Below are positions 34,138-45,600 of a stretch of 64,000 nt of DNA, piece after piece. The translations under genes were made by a program, and so were the position numbers. The stretch covers positions 197,089,459 through 197,153,458 of the forward strand of contig NC_077234.1 in assembly GCF_027887165.1 (NCBI RefSeq). The letters run 5' to 3'. The notes beneath the pieces were generated by a model that was not told the origin of the DNA, made no database searches, and saw only the letters and a list, made by a program, of their open reading frames with translations. The number at the start of each line of letters is the position of its first letter. Positions within the stretch are counted from its first letter, which is position 1. This DNA is from Monodelphis domestica (taxonomy: Eukaryota; Chordata; Mammalia; Didelphimorphia; Didelphidae).

Positions 34138-34733
34138 ACCACCTCACATCTAATAGATTGGTTAATATGACAGAAAAGAAAAGTAATAAATGTTGGAGGG
34201 GATGTGGCAAAATTGGGACACTAATGCACTGCTGGGGGAGTGGTGAATTGATCCAACCATTATGGAAGGCAATTTGGAACTATGCCAAAAGGGCTTTAAA
34301 AGACTGTCTGCCCTCTGATCCAGCCACAGCACCCACAGCACTGCTGGGTTTGTACCCCAAAGAGATAATAAGGAAAGACACTTATACAAAAATATTTACA
34401 GCATCCCTCTTTGTGGTGGAAAAAAATTGGAAAATGAGGAGGTGTCCATCCATTGGGGAATGGCTGAACAAATTGTGGTATCTGATGGGGATGGAATACT
34501 ATTGTGCTTTTGAAAGAAATGATGAACTGGAGAATTTCTATGTGAATTGGGAGAACCTCCATGAACTGATGCAGAGTGAAAGGAGTAGAACCAGGAGAAC
34601 ATCATACACAGAGATAGATACACTGGCACAATCGAATGTAATGGACTTCTCTACTATCAGCAATGACCCAAAGAATGTTGTATTAAAGGTAAAAAGCTCA
34701 TATAAAGGAAGAAGTAAAAAATAACTTTTGTAC
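34138..34733 (+). mobile_element. L1 ORF2 C-terminal fragment, still open for 188 codons
   Basis: The plus-strand frame 34158-34724 runs from MVNMTEKKSNKCWRGCGKIG (the Cys/His segment, with CWGSGELIQPLW) through LLGLYPKEIIRKDTYTKIF, CPSIGEWLNKLWY and MQSERSRTRRTSYTEIDTL, and ends at GRSKK. It is a truncated copy that begins inside ORF2, right after the repeat at 33846, and there is no clear poly(A) tail. The second Cys of the usual HCWWSC is replaced (HCWGSG). The open frame probably reflects recent insertion rather than function. Confidence 0.75.
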
Positions 34734-34989
34734 ATGCATAATAATTATATAATAATACATACATAATAGTACATAATAATAATTTAACTCTTCAGTTTAA
34801 TTTACTTCCACCAGAACAATCTAGATTTCTTGGTGATGTTCTAGACCCAAATAAGTTTTACTTTGTTTAAAAATATATTTGCCAAGGTTGAAAGATTTGT
34901 TATATCTGTAAAATCTCTAATAAATATCAATCAGTTCATAGTTTTTTTAATGTATAGCAACTTACATGAAATATGATAGTGGGTTTATT

Positions 34990-35565
34990 TGCTATTGTAA
35001 TTAATTGGGCAATTGTGAATTTTCAGGACATTGGTACTTCTTTGCATGTAGTTCAAAATTATTCACCAGAATACTAGTAAGTCCAGTTCATAGCTCCATC
35101 AACAATGGAATGCATTAATATGCTCATTTTTCCATGTTCTTTCTAGCATTTTTCATTTTCCTTGTCTGTCATGTTAGCCAATTTAATTAGTATGAGATGG
35201 TGCCTTAGAGTTGTTTAATTGATTATTTTCTATTAGTGATTTAGAGCATTTTTATATGACTAGTGATATTTTCTTACTCTGAAAACTGCCTATCCATATC
35301 TTTTGACCATTTATTAAATGGGTGATGGTTCTTGTTTTTATAAATTTGGCTCCATTTCCTATAGATTTGATAAGTGAAACCTTTAACAAAGAAACTTGTG
35401 GTTAAAAAAAAAGTCTCCAGCTTCCTGATTTCCTTCTAATTTTAGCTGCATTAGTTTTATTTCTACAAAAACTTTTAAATTTAATGTAATCAAAATTATC
35501 CATTTTAGCCCCCACCATGTTTCTCTCTATCTATCCTTTATCCCTAAATCCAACAGATAATTCCC
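34990..35565 (-). mobile_element. Old L1 fragment, antisense
   Basis: It contains TGTCATGTTAGCCAATTTAATTAGTATGAGATGG, GCCTTAGAGTTGTTTAATTG and TAAATTTAATGTAATCAAAATTATCCATTTT. These are decayed antisense ORF2 C-terminal sequences that can be aligned by eye with L1-B at 15355-15700. Confidence 0.7.
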
Positions 35566-35835
35566 CCCTCCTTTCCTAATTTGCTTATAAAAATCATTCT
35601 TTTAAAATTATTTATTTATTATTAATATTCCACATGTTTACAAATAAAAAATAAGTATTTCCATATATTAAACAAGAATATATTACACTAATGAAATCAC
35701 GTCTCCTTTACATGAAACTTACTTTTATTTACATCTACATAACAGATTCTTCATATCAATAAGTGTACTAACACCTTTCCATCCTCTCCACATCATGTAA
35801 GATATCGTCATGGAAACCAACATGTTCATATAATG

Positions 35836-36027
35836 CAGCGGTTCTCAACCTCTCAATTTGTAGCAATGAGAATACATAATGCATATCGGGTATTTAGATT
35901 CCGAATCATAACTGTAGCAAAATTACAGTTTTGAAGTAGCCACCAAAATAATGTTTTGGTTTAGGGTCACCACAACATGAGGAACTGTATTGCGGGGTCA
36001 TGGCATTAGAAAGGTTGAGAACCACTG
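35836..36027. mobile_element. SPIN-type hAT MITE with perfect 8-bp target duplication
   Basis: The unit begins CAGCGGTTCTCAACC and ends GGTTGAGAACCACTG, which are inverted termini of the SPIN (Space Invader) hAT family as I recall it. The 3' half also matches: AAATTACAGTTTTGAAGTAG, GGGTCACCACAACATGAGGAACTGTAT and CATTAGAAAGGTTGAG. It is 192 bp long with no transposase, so it is a nonautonomous copy. The target duplication ATATAATG is exact at 35828-35835 and 36028-36035, and 8 bp is the hAT standard. It sits between old antisense L1 pieces. Confidence 0.88.
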
Positions 36028-36079
36028 ATATAATGTCATTCATGTTTTATCTTTCTGTTCACTTTCTAGAAGTAACACT

Positions 36080-37900
36080 ATCAGTTTATTCTTCCAGTAT
36101 GGTTCTGTGATTGTGTACATAACTATGACTAAAACATGTATTCACTTTAGGTTTATCTTGGTATACCATGTGAGAAGCCTAATTTCTGCCATAATGTTTT
36201 CCATTTTATGAGCATTTTGTTGAAAGGTAATTTCTTGCCCTACTTGCTTAGATCTTTGGGTTTATTAAATATTCATTACTATAGACATTTACTTCTATAT
36301 GTTAAATACCTAGTCTATGACATTAATCAATCAGTTTATCCCGTATCTACTATCAAATTGTTCTGATGACTGCTACTTTGTAGAATAGTTTGAGATCTAG
36401 AACTGCTATGACCCTTCACTTTTATTTTCAGATTCCTTTGATATTCTTGATTTTTTGTTCCTCCAGTTGAATTTTGTTAGTATTTTTCCTAGCTTTATGA
36501 AATAAATCTTTGATAATTTAATTGGTATGACACTGAATGAGGAAATTAACTTTAGTATAATTGTCATTTTTATTAAAGTGACTTGGCCTACCCACAAGCA
36601 TTTAATATTTCTAGAATTATTTAGTTATCTTTATTTGTGTGAAGTATTTTGAAATTGTGTTCCTATGTATATCCCAGCAAGTAGACTCAGATACTTTGTA
36701 CTATCTCCAGTTATTTTAAATGGAATTTCTCCTACTATCTCTTCCTGCTGGATTTTGCTAGCAATACAAAAAAAAACGATAATGAATTGTATGGGTTTAT
36801 TTTATATTTTGCAATCATGCTAAAGTGGTCAATTGTTTCAATTTATGTTCTTATTATTGATTCTCTAGAGTTCTCATAAAACAATGTAATCTGCAAAAAA
36901 TAATAGTATTGTTTCATTGTTGCCTATTCTTCAATTTATTTCTTGTCTTTTTTTTCCCCTATGGCTAGTATTTCTAGCACCATTTTGAATGATTATGGTA
37001 ATAATGTATGTTCTTGCTTTACCCCTGATCTTATTGGGTAGGGATTTATTTCCATTATAGATAATAGTTTCTCTTTGTTTTTTATTTACCATTTTAAGAA
37101 GAGGTCCATTTATTCCTTTTCTTTCTAATATTTTTATTAGTACATTATTATATTATATATCATATATATATATTAGTATATTAGTATACTTATTAGTGTT
37201 ATATTTTGTACATGATTTTTTTCTGCATCTACTAATATAATCCTGTTTTTGTTATAGATATGGTTAATTATTTTTATAGTTTTTCTAATATCAAACCAAT
37301 CTTGTGTTCCCAGTATAAATCCCAGCTATTCATAGTGGATGATATTTTTGATATATTACTATAATTTCCATATTAGTACTTTATGAAAATGTTTACATCA
37401 ATGTTCAATAGAGAAATTGCATGATGATTTTCTCTCTGTTTTTATTCCCCATATTTTAGGTATCAAAACCATATTTGTATCATAGAAAGAATTTGGTAAG
37501 ACCTCTACATGTATTTTTTCAAATAGTTTATATAATATTTGGATTGATTATTTCTTAGATATTTGGTAAAATCTATGTGTAAATCCATCTAATCCTACTT
37601 TTTTCTCCCCTTGAGGGAGCTCATTCATGGGTTTGTTCAATTTCTTTTTCTAAAATAGAATTATTTAAGTGTGCTATTTCTACTGATGTCAATCTAGGCA
37701 ATTTATGTTTTGAAAATAGTCTTCCATTTCATTTAGATTGTCAGTTTTATTGGCATATAATTGGGCAAAATAGCTTCTGGTAATTATTTTAATTTTATCC
37801 TTATAGATTGTGCATTCACTTTTACCATTTTTTGATACTGAAAATTCAAAGTTTTTTAAAAAAAAATCAAATTAAACAAATCCACTTGTTGATCAATATA
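36080..37900 (-). mobile_element. Old L1 ORF2 (RT-region) fragment, antisense
   Basis: On the minus strand it gives pieces such as WVGQVTLIKMTIILKLISSFSVIPIKL (family [27 protein letters not shown]) and the decayed FADD region near 36890. A long antisense match to ORF2 continues to about 37850. It is heavily mutated and probably the same old insertion as 34990-35565, with unrelated sequence between. Borders are approximate. Confidence 0.65.
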
Positions 37901-38029
37901 TCTTTTTTAAAAAATAAAACTAACTTTTAATTTCATTAAGTATTTCATTTTTAAAACTTTCAGTTTTTATCAATAATGTCTCCTTTGATTTGGGGGATTT
38001 GGGGGATTTCAGTGTTTGGGGATTTAATA

Positions 38030-39254
38030 TTTTTAATATTTATTTATTTATTTATTTAACTAATACATGTACTAACAAATTTCCACACAAGTTTCAAAGT
38101 TATATGATCAAACTTTCCCTCCTCTCTCCCTTCACTACCCCCTTCTAGTGCTGGCCGGAGATTCAATCTGGGTTATACATATATTATCATGCAAAACATA
38201 TTTCTATATTGTTCATTTTTGTAAGTGAATAATCTTATAAAACCCAAACCCCAAAACATAAACCCAAATAAGAAATTGAAAAATCCTTTGCTCTGATCTT
38301 CATTCTGACTCCAACACTTCTTTCTATGGAGGTAGATTGAATTCTTTGTCATAAATCTCTCAGAATTACCTGGATCATTATATTGCCCATAATAGTTATG
38401 TCTACTACAGTTGGTCATTCCACAATATTGCTGTTATTGTATACCATGATTCTTCTGGGTGGCCAAAAAATTAAAATAATTATTTCACTATGCATCAGTC
38501 CACAAAGAACTTTCCAGCTCTTTCTGAATTCATTCTGTTCGTCATTCTTTACTGCACAATAGTATTCCATCACTATCACATGCAATTTTTTCAGCCATTC
38601 CCCAATTGATGGACATCCCTTTAATTTCCAATTTTTTTTTGCCATCACAAAAAAGAACAGCTGTAAATATTATTGTAAAAGTAGGTCATCCTCCCTTTTT
38701 TAATCTCTCCAAGATACAGATGTAATAGTAATATTACTAAATCAAAGGGTATATATTGTTCAAGCCCTTTGCGAATAATTCCATATTGTCCTCCAGAATG
38801 GTTGGATCAGTAAACAACTCCATCACCAATGCATCAGTGTTCCAATTTTACCACATCCTCTCCAACATTTTATCATTTTCCTTTTGTGTCATCTTAGCCA
38901 ATCTGATAGGAATGAAGTGGTACCTCAGAGTTGTTTTGTTTAATTTAATTTAATTACTAATCAAGAGGGATTTAGAACATTTTTTTCATGACTATTGATA
39001 GCCTTGATCTCTTCATCTGAAAACTGCTTACTCATATACTTTGCCCATTTGTCAATTAGGAATTCTTACAGACTTGATTTAGTTTTTTATATATTTGAGA
39101 AATGAGACCTTTAAAAGAAAGTTTGAGGGGATTATAAAAATAGTTCTTTTGATATATTCTTTAAATTGTATGCCCATCTGCTCTTTTTCTCTTTTATTAG
39201 TGTCACTTTTTAGAGATATGAGTTTTTCTCTATGTTTTTAAAGACATTTTAATC
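38030..39254 (-). mobile_element. Old L1 3' end, antisense, target of L1-D
   Basis: The minus strand carries KKNWKLKGCPSIGEWLKKLHVIVMEYYCAVKN (38500-38640) and the Cys-region equivalent near 38800-38880, with a 3' UTR from about 38030. The young L1-D is inserted at its upper end. Confidence 0.7.
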
Positions 39255-39623
39255 TAATATACTATTTTTGTTTGTTTGTTTGTTTTTTAAATATATTTTA
39301 TTTGATCATTTCCAAGCATTATTCGTTAAAGACATAGATCATTTTCTTTTCCTCCCCCCCACCCCCATAGCTGATGCGTAAGTCCACTGGGCATTAGATG
39401 TTTTCTTGATTTGAACCCATTGCTTTGTTGATAGTATTTGCATTAGAGTGTTCATTTAGAGTCTCTCCTCTGTCATGTCCCCTCAACCTCTGTATTCAGG
39501 CAGTTGCTTTTCCTTGGTGTTTCCACTCCCATAGTTTATCCTTTGCTTATAAATGGTGTTTTTTTCTCCTGGATCCCTGCAAGTTGTTCAGGGACATTAC
39601 ACCGCCACTAATGGAGAAGTCCA

Positions 39624-42600
39624 TTACGTTCGATTATACCACAGTGTATTAGTCTCTGTGTACAATGTTCTCCTGGTTCTGCTCCTCTCGCTCTGCATCA
39701 CTTCCTGGAGGTTGTTCCAGTCTCCATGGAACTCCTCCACTTTATTATTCCTTTTAGCACAATAGTATTCCATCACCAACATATACCACAATTTGCTCAG
39801 CCATTCCCCAATTGATGGGCATCCCCTCGTTTTCCAGTTTTGGGCCACCACAAAGAGCGCAGCTATGAATATTTTTGTACAAGTCTTTGTGTCCATTATC
39901 TCTTTGGGGTACAGACCCAGCAGTGCTATGGCTGGGTCAAAGGGTAGATATTCTTTTGTTGCCCTTTGGGCATAGTTCCAAATTGCCCTCCAGAATGGTT
40001 GGATCAGTTCACAACTCCACCAGCAATGAATTAATGTCCCTACTTTATGTTTAAGTCACTCACCCATTTTGAATTTATCTTGGTGTAGGGTGTGAGGTGT
40101 TGATCTATTCCTAGTCTCTCCCACATTGTCTTCCAATTTTCCCAACAGTTTTTATCGAATAGTGGATTTTTGTCCCAAAAGCTGGGATCTTTGGGTTTAT
40201 CGTATACTGTCTTGCTGAGGTTGCTTTCCCCCAGTCTATTCCACTGATCTTCCTTTCTGTTTCTTAGCCAGTACCAAATTGTTTTGATGACTGCTGCTTT
40301 GTAATATAGTTTTAGGTCAGGGACTGCAAGGCCCCCATCATATGTTTTTTTTCATTATTTCCCTGGATATCCTTGATCTTTTGTTCTTCCAAATGAACTT
40401 TGTTATGGTTTTTTAATCAGTGAAGAAGTATTTTGGTAGTTCAATGGGTATGGCACTAAATAGATAAATAAGTTTGGGTAGGATGGTCATTTTTATTATA
40501 TTGGCTCGTCCTATCCATGAGCAGTTAATATTTTTCCATTTGCTCAAGTCTAGTTTTAGTTGTGTGGAGAGTGTTTTGTAGTTGTGTTCATATAGTTCCT
40601 GTGTTTGTCTTGGGAGGTAGATTCCTAGGTATTTTATTTTGTCTAAGGTGATTTTGAATGGGATTTCTCTTTCTAGTTCTTGCTGCTGAGCTGTGTTGGA
40701 GATATATAGAAAAGCTGATGATTTATGTGGGTTTATTTTGTATCCTGCAACTTTGCTAAAGTTGTTGATTATCTCAATTAGCTTTTTGGTTGAATCTCTA
40801 GGATTCTTTAAGTAGACCATCATGTCATCTGCAAAGAGTGATAACTTGGTCTCCTCCTTGCCTATTTTGATGCCTTTAATTCCTTTATCTTCTCTAATTG
40901 CTACTGCTAGTGTTTCTAGTACAATGTCAAATAGTAGAGGTGATAATGGGCATCCTTGTTTCACTCCTGATCTTATTGGGAATGCATCTAGTTTATCCCC
41001 ATTACAGATGATATTAGCTGATGGTTTTAGATATATACTGTTTATTATTTTTAGGAATGACCCTTCTATTCCTATGCTTTCTAGTGTTTTTAATAGGAAT
41101 GGGTGTTGTATTTTATCAAAGGCTTTTTCTGCATCTATTGAGATAATCATGTGGTTCTTGCTAGTTTGCTTGTTGATGTGGTCAATTATGTGGATAGTTT
41201 TCGTAATGTTGAACCAGCCCTGCATCCCTGGTATGAATCCTACTTGATCATGGTGAATGATCCTTCTGATCACTTGCTGGAGTCTTTTTGCTAGTATCCT
41301 ATTTAAGATTTTTGCATCTATATTCATTAGGGAGATTGGCCTATAGTTTTCTTTCTCTGTTTTTGACCTGCCTGGTTTTGGAATCAGTACCATGTTTGTG
41401 TCGTAAAAGGAGTTTGGTAGAACTCCCTCTTTGCATATTATGTCAAATAGTTTATATAGTATTGGGATTAACTGTTCTCTGAATGTTTGATAGAATTCAC
41501 AGGTGAATCCATCAGGCCCTGGGGATTTTTTCTTAGGAAGTTCTTTGATGGCTTGTTGGATTTCAATTTCTGATATGGGATTATTTAAGAATTCTATTTC
41601 CTTTTCTGTTAGTCTAGGCAGTTTGTATTTTTGTATATATTCATCCATTTCTCCTAAATTGGTGTATTTATTGCCATATAATTGGGCAAAGTAATTTCTA
41701 ATGATTGCCTTAATTTCATCTTCATCGGGGGTGCTGTCCCCCTTTTCATCTTTAATGCTGTGAATTTGCTTTTCTTCCTTCCTTTTTTTAATTAGATTGA
41801 CCAGTACTTTGTCTATTTTGTTTGTTTTTTCAAAGTACCAGCTTCTTGTCTTATTTATTAAATCAATAGTTCTATCACTTTCGATTTTATTAATTTCTCC
41901 CTTAATTTTTGGATTTCTAGTTAGGTTTTCTGCTGGGGGGTTTTAATTTGATCGCTTTCGAGTTTTTTCATTTGCATTTCCAATTGATTGATCTCTGCTC
42001 TCCCTTGTTTGTTAATATAAGCATTCAGGGATATGAATTTACCTCTGATTACCGCTTTGGCTGCATCCCAAAAGGTTTGAAAGGATGTTTCGCCATTGTC
42101 ATTTTCCTCGATGAAATTATTAATTGTTTCTATGATTTCTTCTTTAACTAAACGGTTTTGGAGTATCATATTGTTTAATTTCCAATTGGTTTTAGATTTG
42201 GTTTTCCATGTACCATTACTAATCATTATTTTTATTGCCTTGTGATCTGAGAAGGCTGCATTCATTATTTCTGCTTTTCTGCATTTGTGTGCTATGTTTC
42301 TGTGACCTAATGTATGGTCAATTTTTGTGAATGTGCCATGTGGTGCTGAGAAGAAGGTGTATTCCTTTTTATCCCTATTTATTTTTCTCCATATGTCTAT
42401 TAATTCTAATTTTTCTAAGATTTCATTCACTTCTTTTACCTCTTTCTTATTTATTTTTTGATTTGATTTATCTAAATTTGATAATGGTTGGTTTAAGTCT
42501 CCCACTAGTATGGTTTTATTGTCTATTTCTTCCTTCAATTCTCCTAGTTTCTCCTTTAGGAATTTGGTTGCTATATTATTTGGTGCATACATGTTGATTA

Positions 42601-42928
42601 GTGATATTTCCTCATTGTCTAGAGTCCCTTTTAACAAAATATAATTACCTTCCCTATCCCTTTTGATCAGGTCTATTTTTGCATTGGCTTTATCAGATAT
42701 CATGATTACCACTCCTGCCTTCTTTCTATCCGTTGAGGCCCAGAAGGTCTTACTCCATCCTTTAATTCTGACCTTGTGGGTGTCAACCCGCCTCATGTGT
42801 GTTTCTTGAAGACAACATATGGTAGGGTTTTGGATTCTAATCCATTCTGCTATTCGTCTACGTTTTATGGGTGAGTTCATCCCATTCACATTCAAAGTTA
42901 TGATTGTCATTTGTGGACTCCCTGGCAT
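39624..42928 (-). pseudogene. L1-D ORF2, nearly intact but with stop and deletion
   Basis: It starts MPGSPQMTIITLNVNGMNSP and holds the endonuclease motifs CCLQETHM and FSDHKAIK. A stop follows TPQQKT near 41921. The frame then resumes through the RT (411 codons open, 40413-41648), including [21 protein letters not shown] and [16 protein letters not shown]. The C-terminus is disrupted by the 496-bp deletion and frame loss, and its end (CPSIGEWLSKLWYMLVMEY to LWYNRT) is at 39624. It is not functional as it stands. Confidence 0.88.
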
Positions 42929-43464
42929 TTTGATAGCCTTCCCTAATTCTAACCTTTTCTTCTTCAGCTCTACCTTTTAGTCCAGTGATTTACTTTGAAT
43001 CAGTCCCCCTTGTCCCCTCCCTTGATGTTTCCCTTTTTAGTCCCTTCCTTTTTGTTCCCTCCCCCTTCCCCCTCTCTTTCCCTCCCTTTTTGTTCTCCCT
43101 CCCCCCCTCCCCCCCTTGGTTTTCCCTTCTCCCTACCCTTGTTGGGTAAGATAGAGTTCAAGATCCCAATGGATCTGGATGTTTTTCCCTCTCAGAGTTG
43201 ATTTCCCTGAGATTGTGGTTTAAGTAAAAAAAAAAAACCCTCTCTTCCTCTCCTTCTTATAGGAGTTTTCTTCCCCTCCCCTTCCCATGTGAATCTTTGT
43301 GTGAGAACGATTATTCTATTTGGTCTTTCTTTACCCCCTATTTATACATTACATTTTCCCCACATATTATTATACATAGATTGATATAAATGTAGTCCTT
43401 ATAGAAGAGAGTTTGAGTAAAAGAAGAAGATAACATTTTTCCCCTTTCCTTAATATTTACCTTT

Positions 43465-44430
43465 TCAGGTATTCCTTGCTCTTTGATTTTCGGTATCAAA
43501 CTTTCCACAGAGCTCTGGTCTTTTCTTTGCAAAAAGTTGGAACTCTTCTATTTTGTTGAATGCCCATACTTTCCCTTGGAAGTATATAGTCAGTTTTGCT
43601 GGGTAGCTGATTCTTGGTTGAAGACCCAGCTCTCTTGCCTTTCTGAAAATCATGTTCTATGCCTTATGATCATTTAGAGTAGAACTTGCAAGGTCTTGTG
43701 TGACCCTGATTGGCATTCCTTTATATCTAAATTGTCTTTTTCTGGCTTCCTGTAGGTTTTATTCTTTTGTTTGATAGCTTTGGAATTTGGCAATTACATT
43801 CCTGGGAGTTGTCTTTTGGGGGTTTAGTGTAGAAGGTGTTCTGTGAGCTCTGTCCGTGGCTGTATTGCCCCCTTGTTCTAGAATCTCTGGGCAATTTTCT
43901 TTGATTATATCTTGTATCACCATGTCGAGTTTGGTGTTTATTTCTGGCTTTTCTGGGAGTCCAATTATTCGTAAATTATCTCTTCTCCCTCTATTTTCCA
44001 GATCTGTCATCTTGTCGGTGAGATATTTTATGTTCTCTTCTAATTTCTTGGTATTTTGGCTTTGCTTTATTAATTCTTGCTCTTTTACACGATCGTTGTC
44101 TTCCAGCTGCCTGATTCTGGCCTTTAAAGCCTGGTTTTCCTTTTCAGTTTCATCATACCGGTTTTGTAGATGCGTGAATTTCTTTTGCATTATTTCCCAC
44201 TTTTCCTCCCAGAAGGCTTCCATCTTTTTGGTCATTTCTGATTCAAATTCTTCATAGGTTTGTGGAGAGTTTCCATTTCCTTTGGAAGGTTTTGGAGAAT
44301 TTTCTTGTATATCATCTTCTATCTGCTCTGTATTTTGTGTTTTGGCTCCATAGAATGTGTCCAAAGTTGCCCCTTTCTTCTTATTTTTCTTGGTATTTTG
44401 GGGCTTCTGTGCTTCTGTGGAGTTTGTCAT
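43465..44430 (-). pseudogene. L1-D ORF1, one in-frame stop
   Basis: It starts MTNSTEAQKPQNTKKNKKKG (44430). The frame is also open 50 codons further upstream. It contains the coiled coil, the NRGRRDNLRIIGLPEKPEIN core, and a stop after FQSYQTKE (TAA near 43759) where other copies read Lys. The remainder continues to FDTENQRARNT, ending at 43465. This is the nucleic-acid chaperone of L1. Confidence 0.85.
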
Positions 44431-45160
44431 CTCTGAATGTGGAGGATTAGCTTTTCTTTTCTCTGTCTGGTGTTCAGAGGCTTTAGTCCTGGGCAGATTG
44501 TCGGTTCTATGAGCTTTCCCTGGGTTAAACTGAATATGCCTCACTGGAACTGGAATGGAAGGGTCGGACCACGAGGCCACACTCTCCCCTGGCTCTCTGG
44601 GTCGGGTTGCTTTCCGGAAGTTGCCTTCAGAATACCTGGCCGTGAGACTGTTTCATCGGCCTGCGGGGGGATGGGCTGCGGCTTCCCCAAGCTCCGAGGG
44701 CAGGGACTTTCACTGAGACTTGGATAGCAGGATCCAGCCGGTGAGACTGTCTTGCCCGCCCTGAGGGTTGCTGTTGTTTCGACCCTGCTCTCTGCGGGGG
44801 GAGCTCCGAGGGCAGTGACTTTCACTGGGACTCGGATAGAAGGCCCTGAGGGTTGTTGTTGTTCCGAGGACCCTGCTCTCTGAGCCGGGCGGGGCTGCGG
44901 CTTCCGGGAGCCTTGGACTCTGCGCTCCTACCCCTTAGGTCCGAGTGATCTCGGGTTCTGGCTTTTGAGTGGGGCCATACCTTTTGATCCAGGTCCAGGT
45001 CCAGGAGGAGGATTCCCAGTGTCTGTGCTGTTGATCGTTTTGAATTTCAGCGCCTTAGGAGCTTAGAGTTTGAGATCAGTCGGGAAGGGTTTTCCGGAGA
45101 TCTGAACTTTAGCTTTCTCTAAGCCGCCATCTTAACAGGAACTCCTAATATACTATTTTT

Positions 45161-45215
45161 AAAAGTTTATTTAATTAATTAATTAATTTAGAATATTTTT
45201 TCATGATTAATATCT
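45161..45215 (-). mobile_element. L1 3' UTR stub, antisense
   Basis: TTTATTTAATTAATTAATTAATTTAGAATATTTTTTCATGATTA is the antisense L1 3' end motif. It lies just outside the target duplication of L1-D, so it belongs to an older element. Confidence 0.55.
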
Positions 45216-45600
45216 TCATTTATAGATGGATAGAACAAGCTTATAGAACCTAAGTGACTTACTCAAGTTACACAGGTCATAAGTAACTGAGTCAGGATTT
45301 GAATTGAGGCCATATGATTCCAAATTCAGTGTTCTTTCTCCATTCCTTCATTAAAATTTGCTAGATTTTGTCATAGTTACATTTATTCTCTCAGTTGGTA
45401 TAGCAATATTTATCCAATTTTTGTAGACATATTTAAGGGTGAGAAAGAGTAAAGTTTTAAGAGTATTATATTTGAAGTTAGAAGATGTGAATTTGAGTCC
45501 TAATATTGAGACGTGTAACTTTTAGCAAGGCAATTCATTTCTGATGCTTCATTTCCTCATCTGTAAAGTAAGAATTATTCTTACAGATATAGATATATTA
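45216..45600. repeat. Two old MIR-like SINE pieces
   Basis: An antisense piece (about 45216-45345) has ACTTACTCAAGTTACACAGGTCATAAGTAAC. A sense piece (about 45440-45595) has GATGTGAATTTGAGTCC and CATTTCCTCATCTGTAAAGTAAG. Both are weakly conserved. Confidence 0.5.

Larger units (their letters stand above)
39270..45145 (-). mobile_element. Young full-length L1 (L1-D) with 15-bp target duplication
   Basis: The minus-strand 5' end at about 45145 reads GTTCCTGTTAAGATGGCGGC, and the 3' tail is AATAAAATATATTTAAAAAACAAACAAAC. The direct repeats TAATATACTATTTTT are exact at 39255-39269 and 45146-45160. A GC-rich 5' UTR (44430-45145) is followed by ORF1, a spacer with C/T-rich tract on the plus strand (about 43000-43120), and ORF2. 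A 496-bp stretch present in L1-C (about 21284-21779) is missing at the junction 40043-40046, where both edges share AAAG. Two further breaks are in-frame stops in ORF1 and ORF2. It is the best-preserved L1 here. Confidence 0.92.

Noticed and set aside
40822-44825. Plus-strand open frames (62-141 codons) across L1-D
   Set aside because: They are antisense shadows of L1-D ORF1, ORF2 and its GC-rich 5' UTR.
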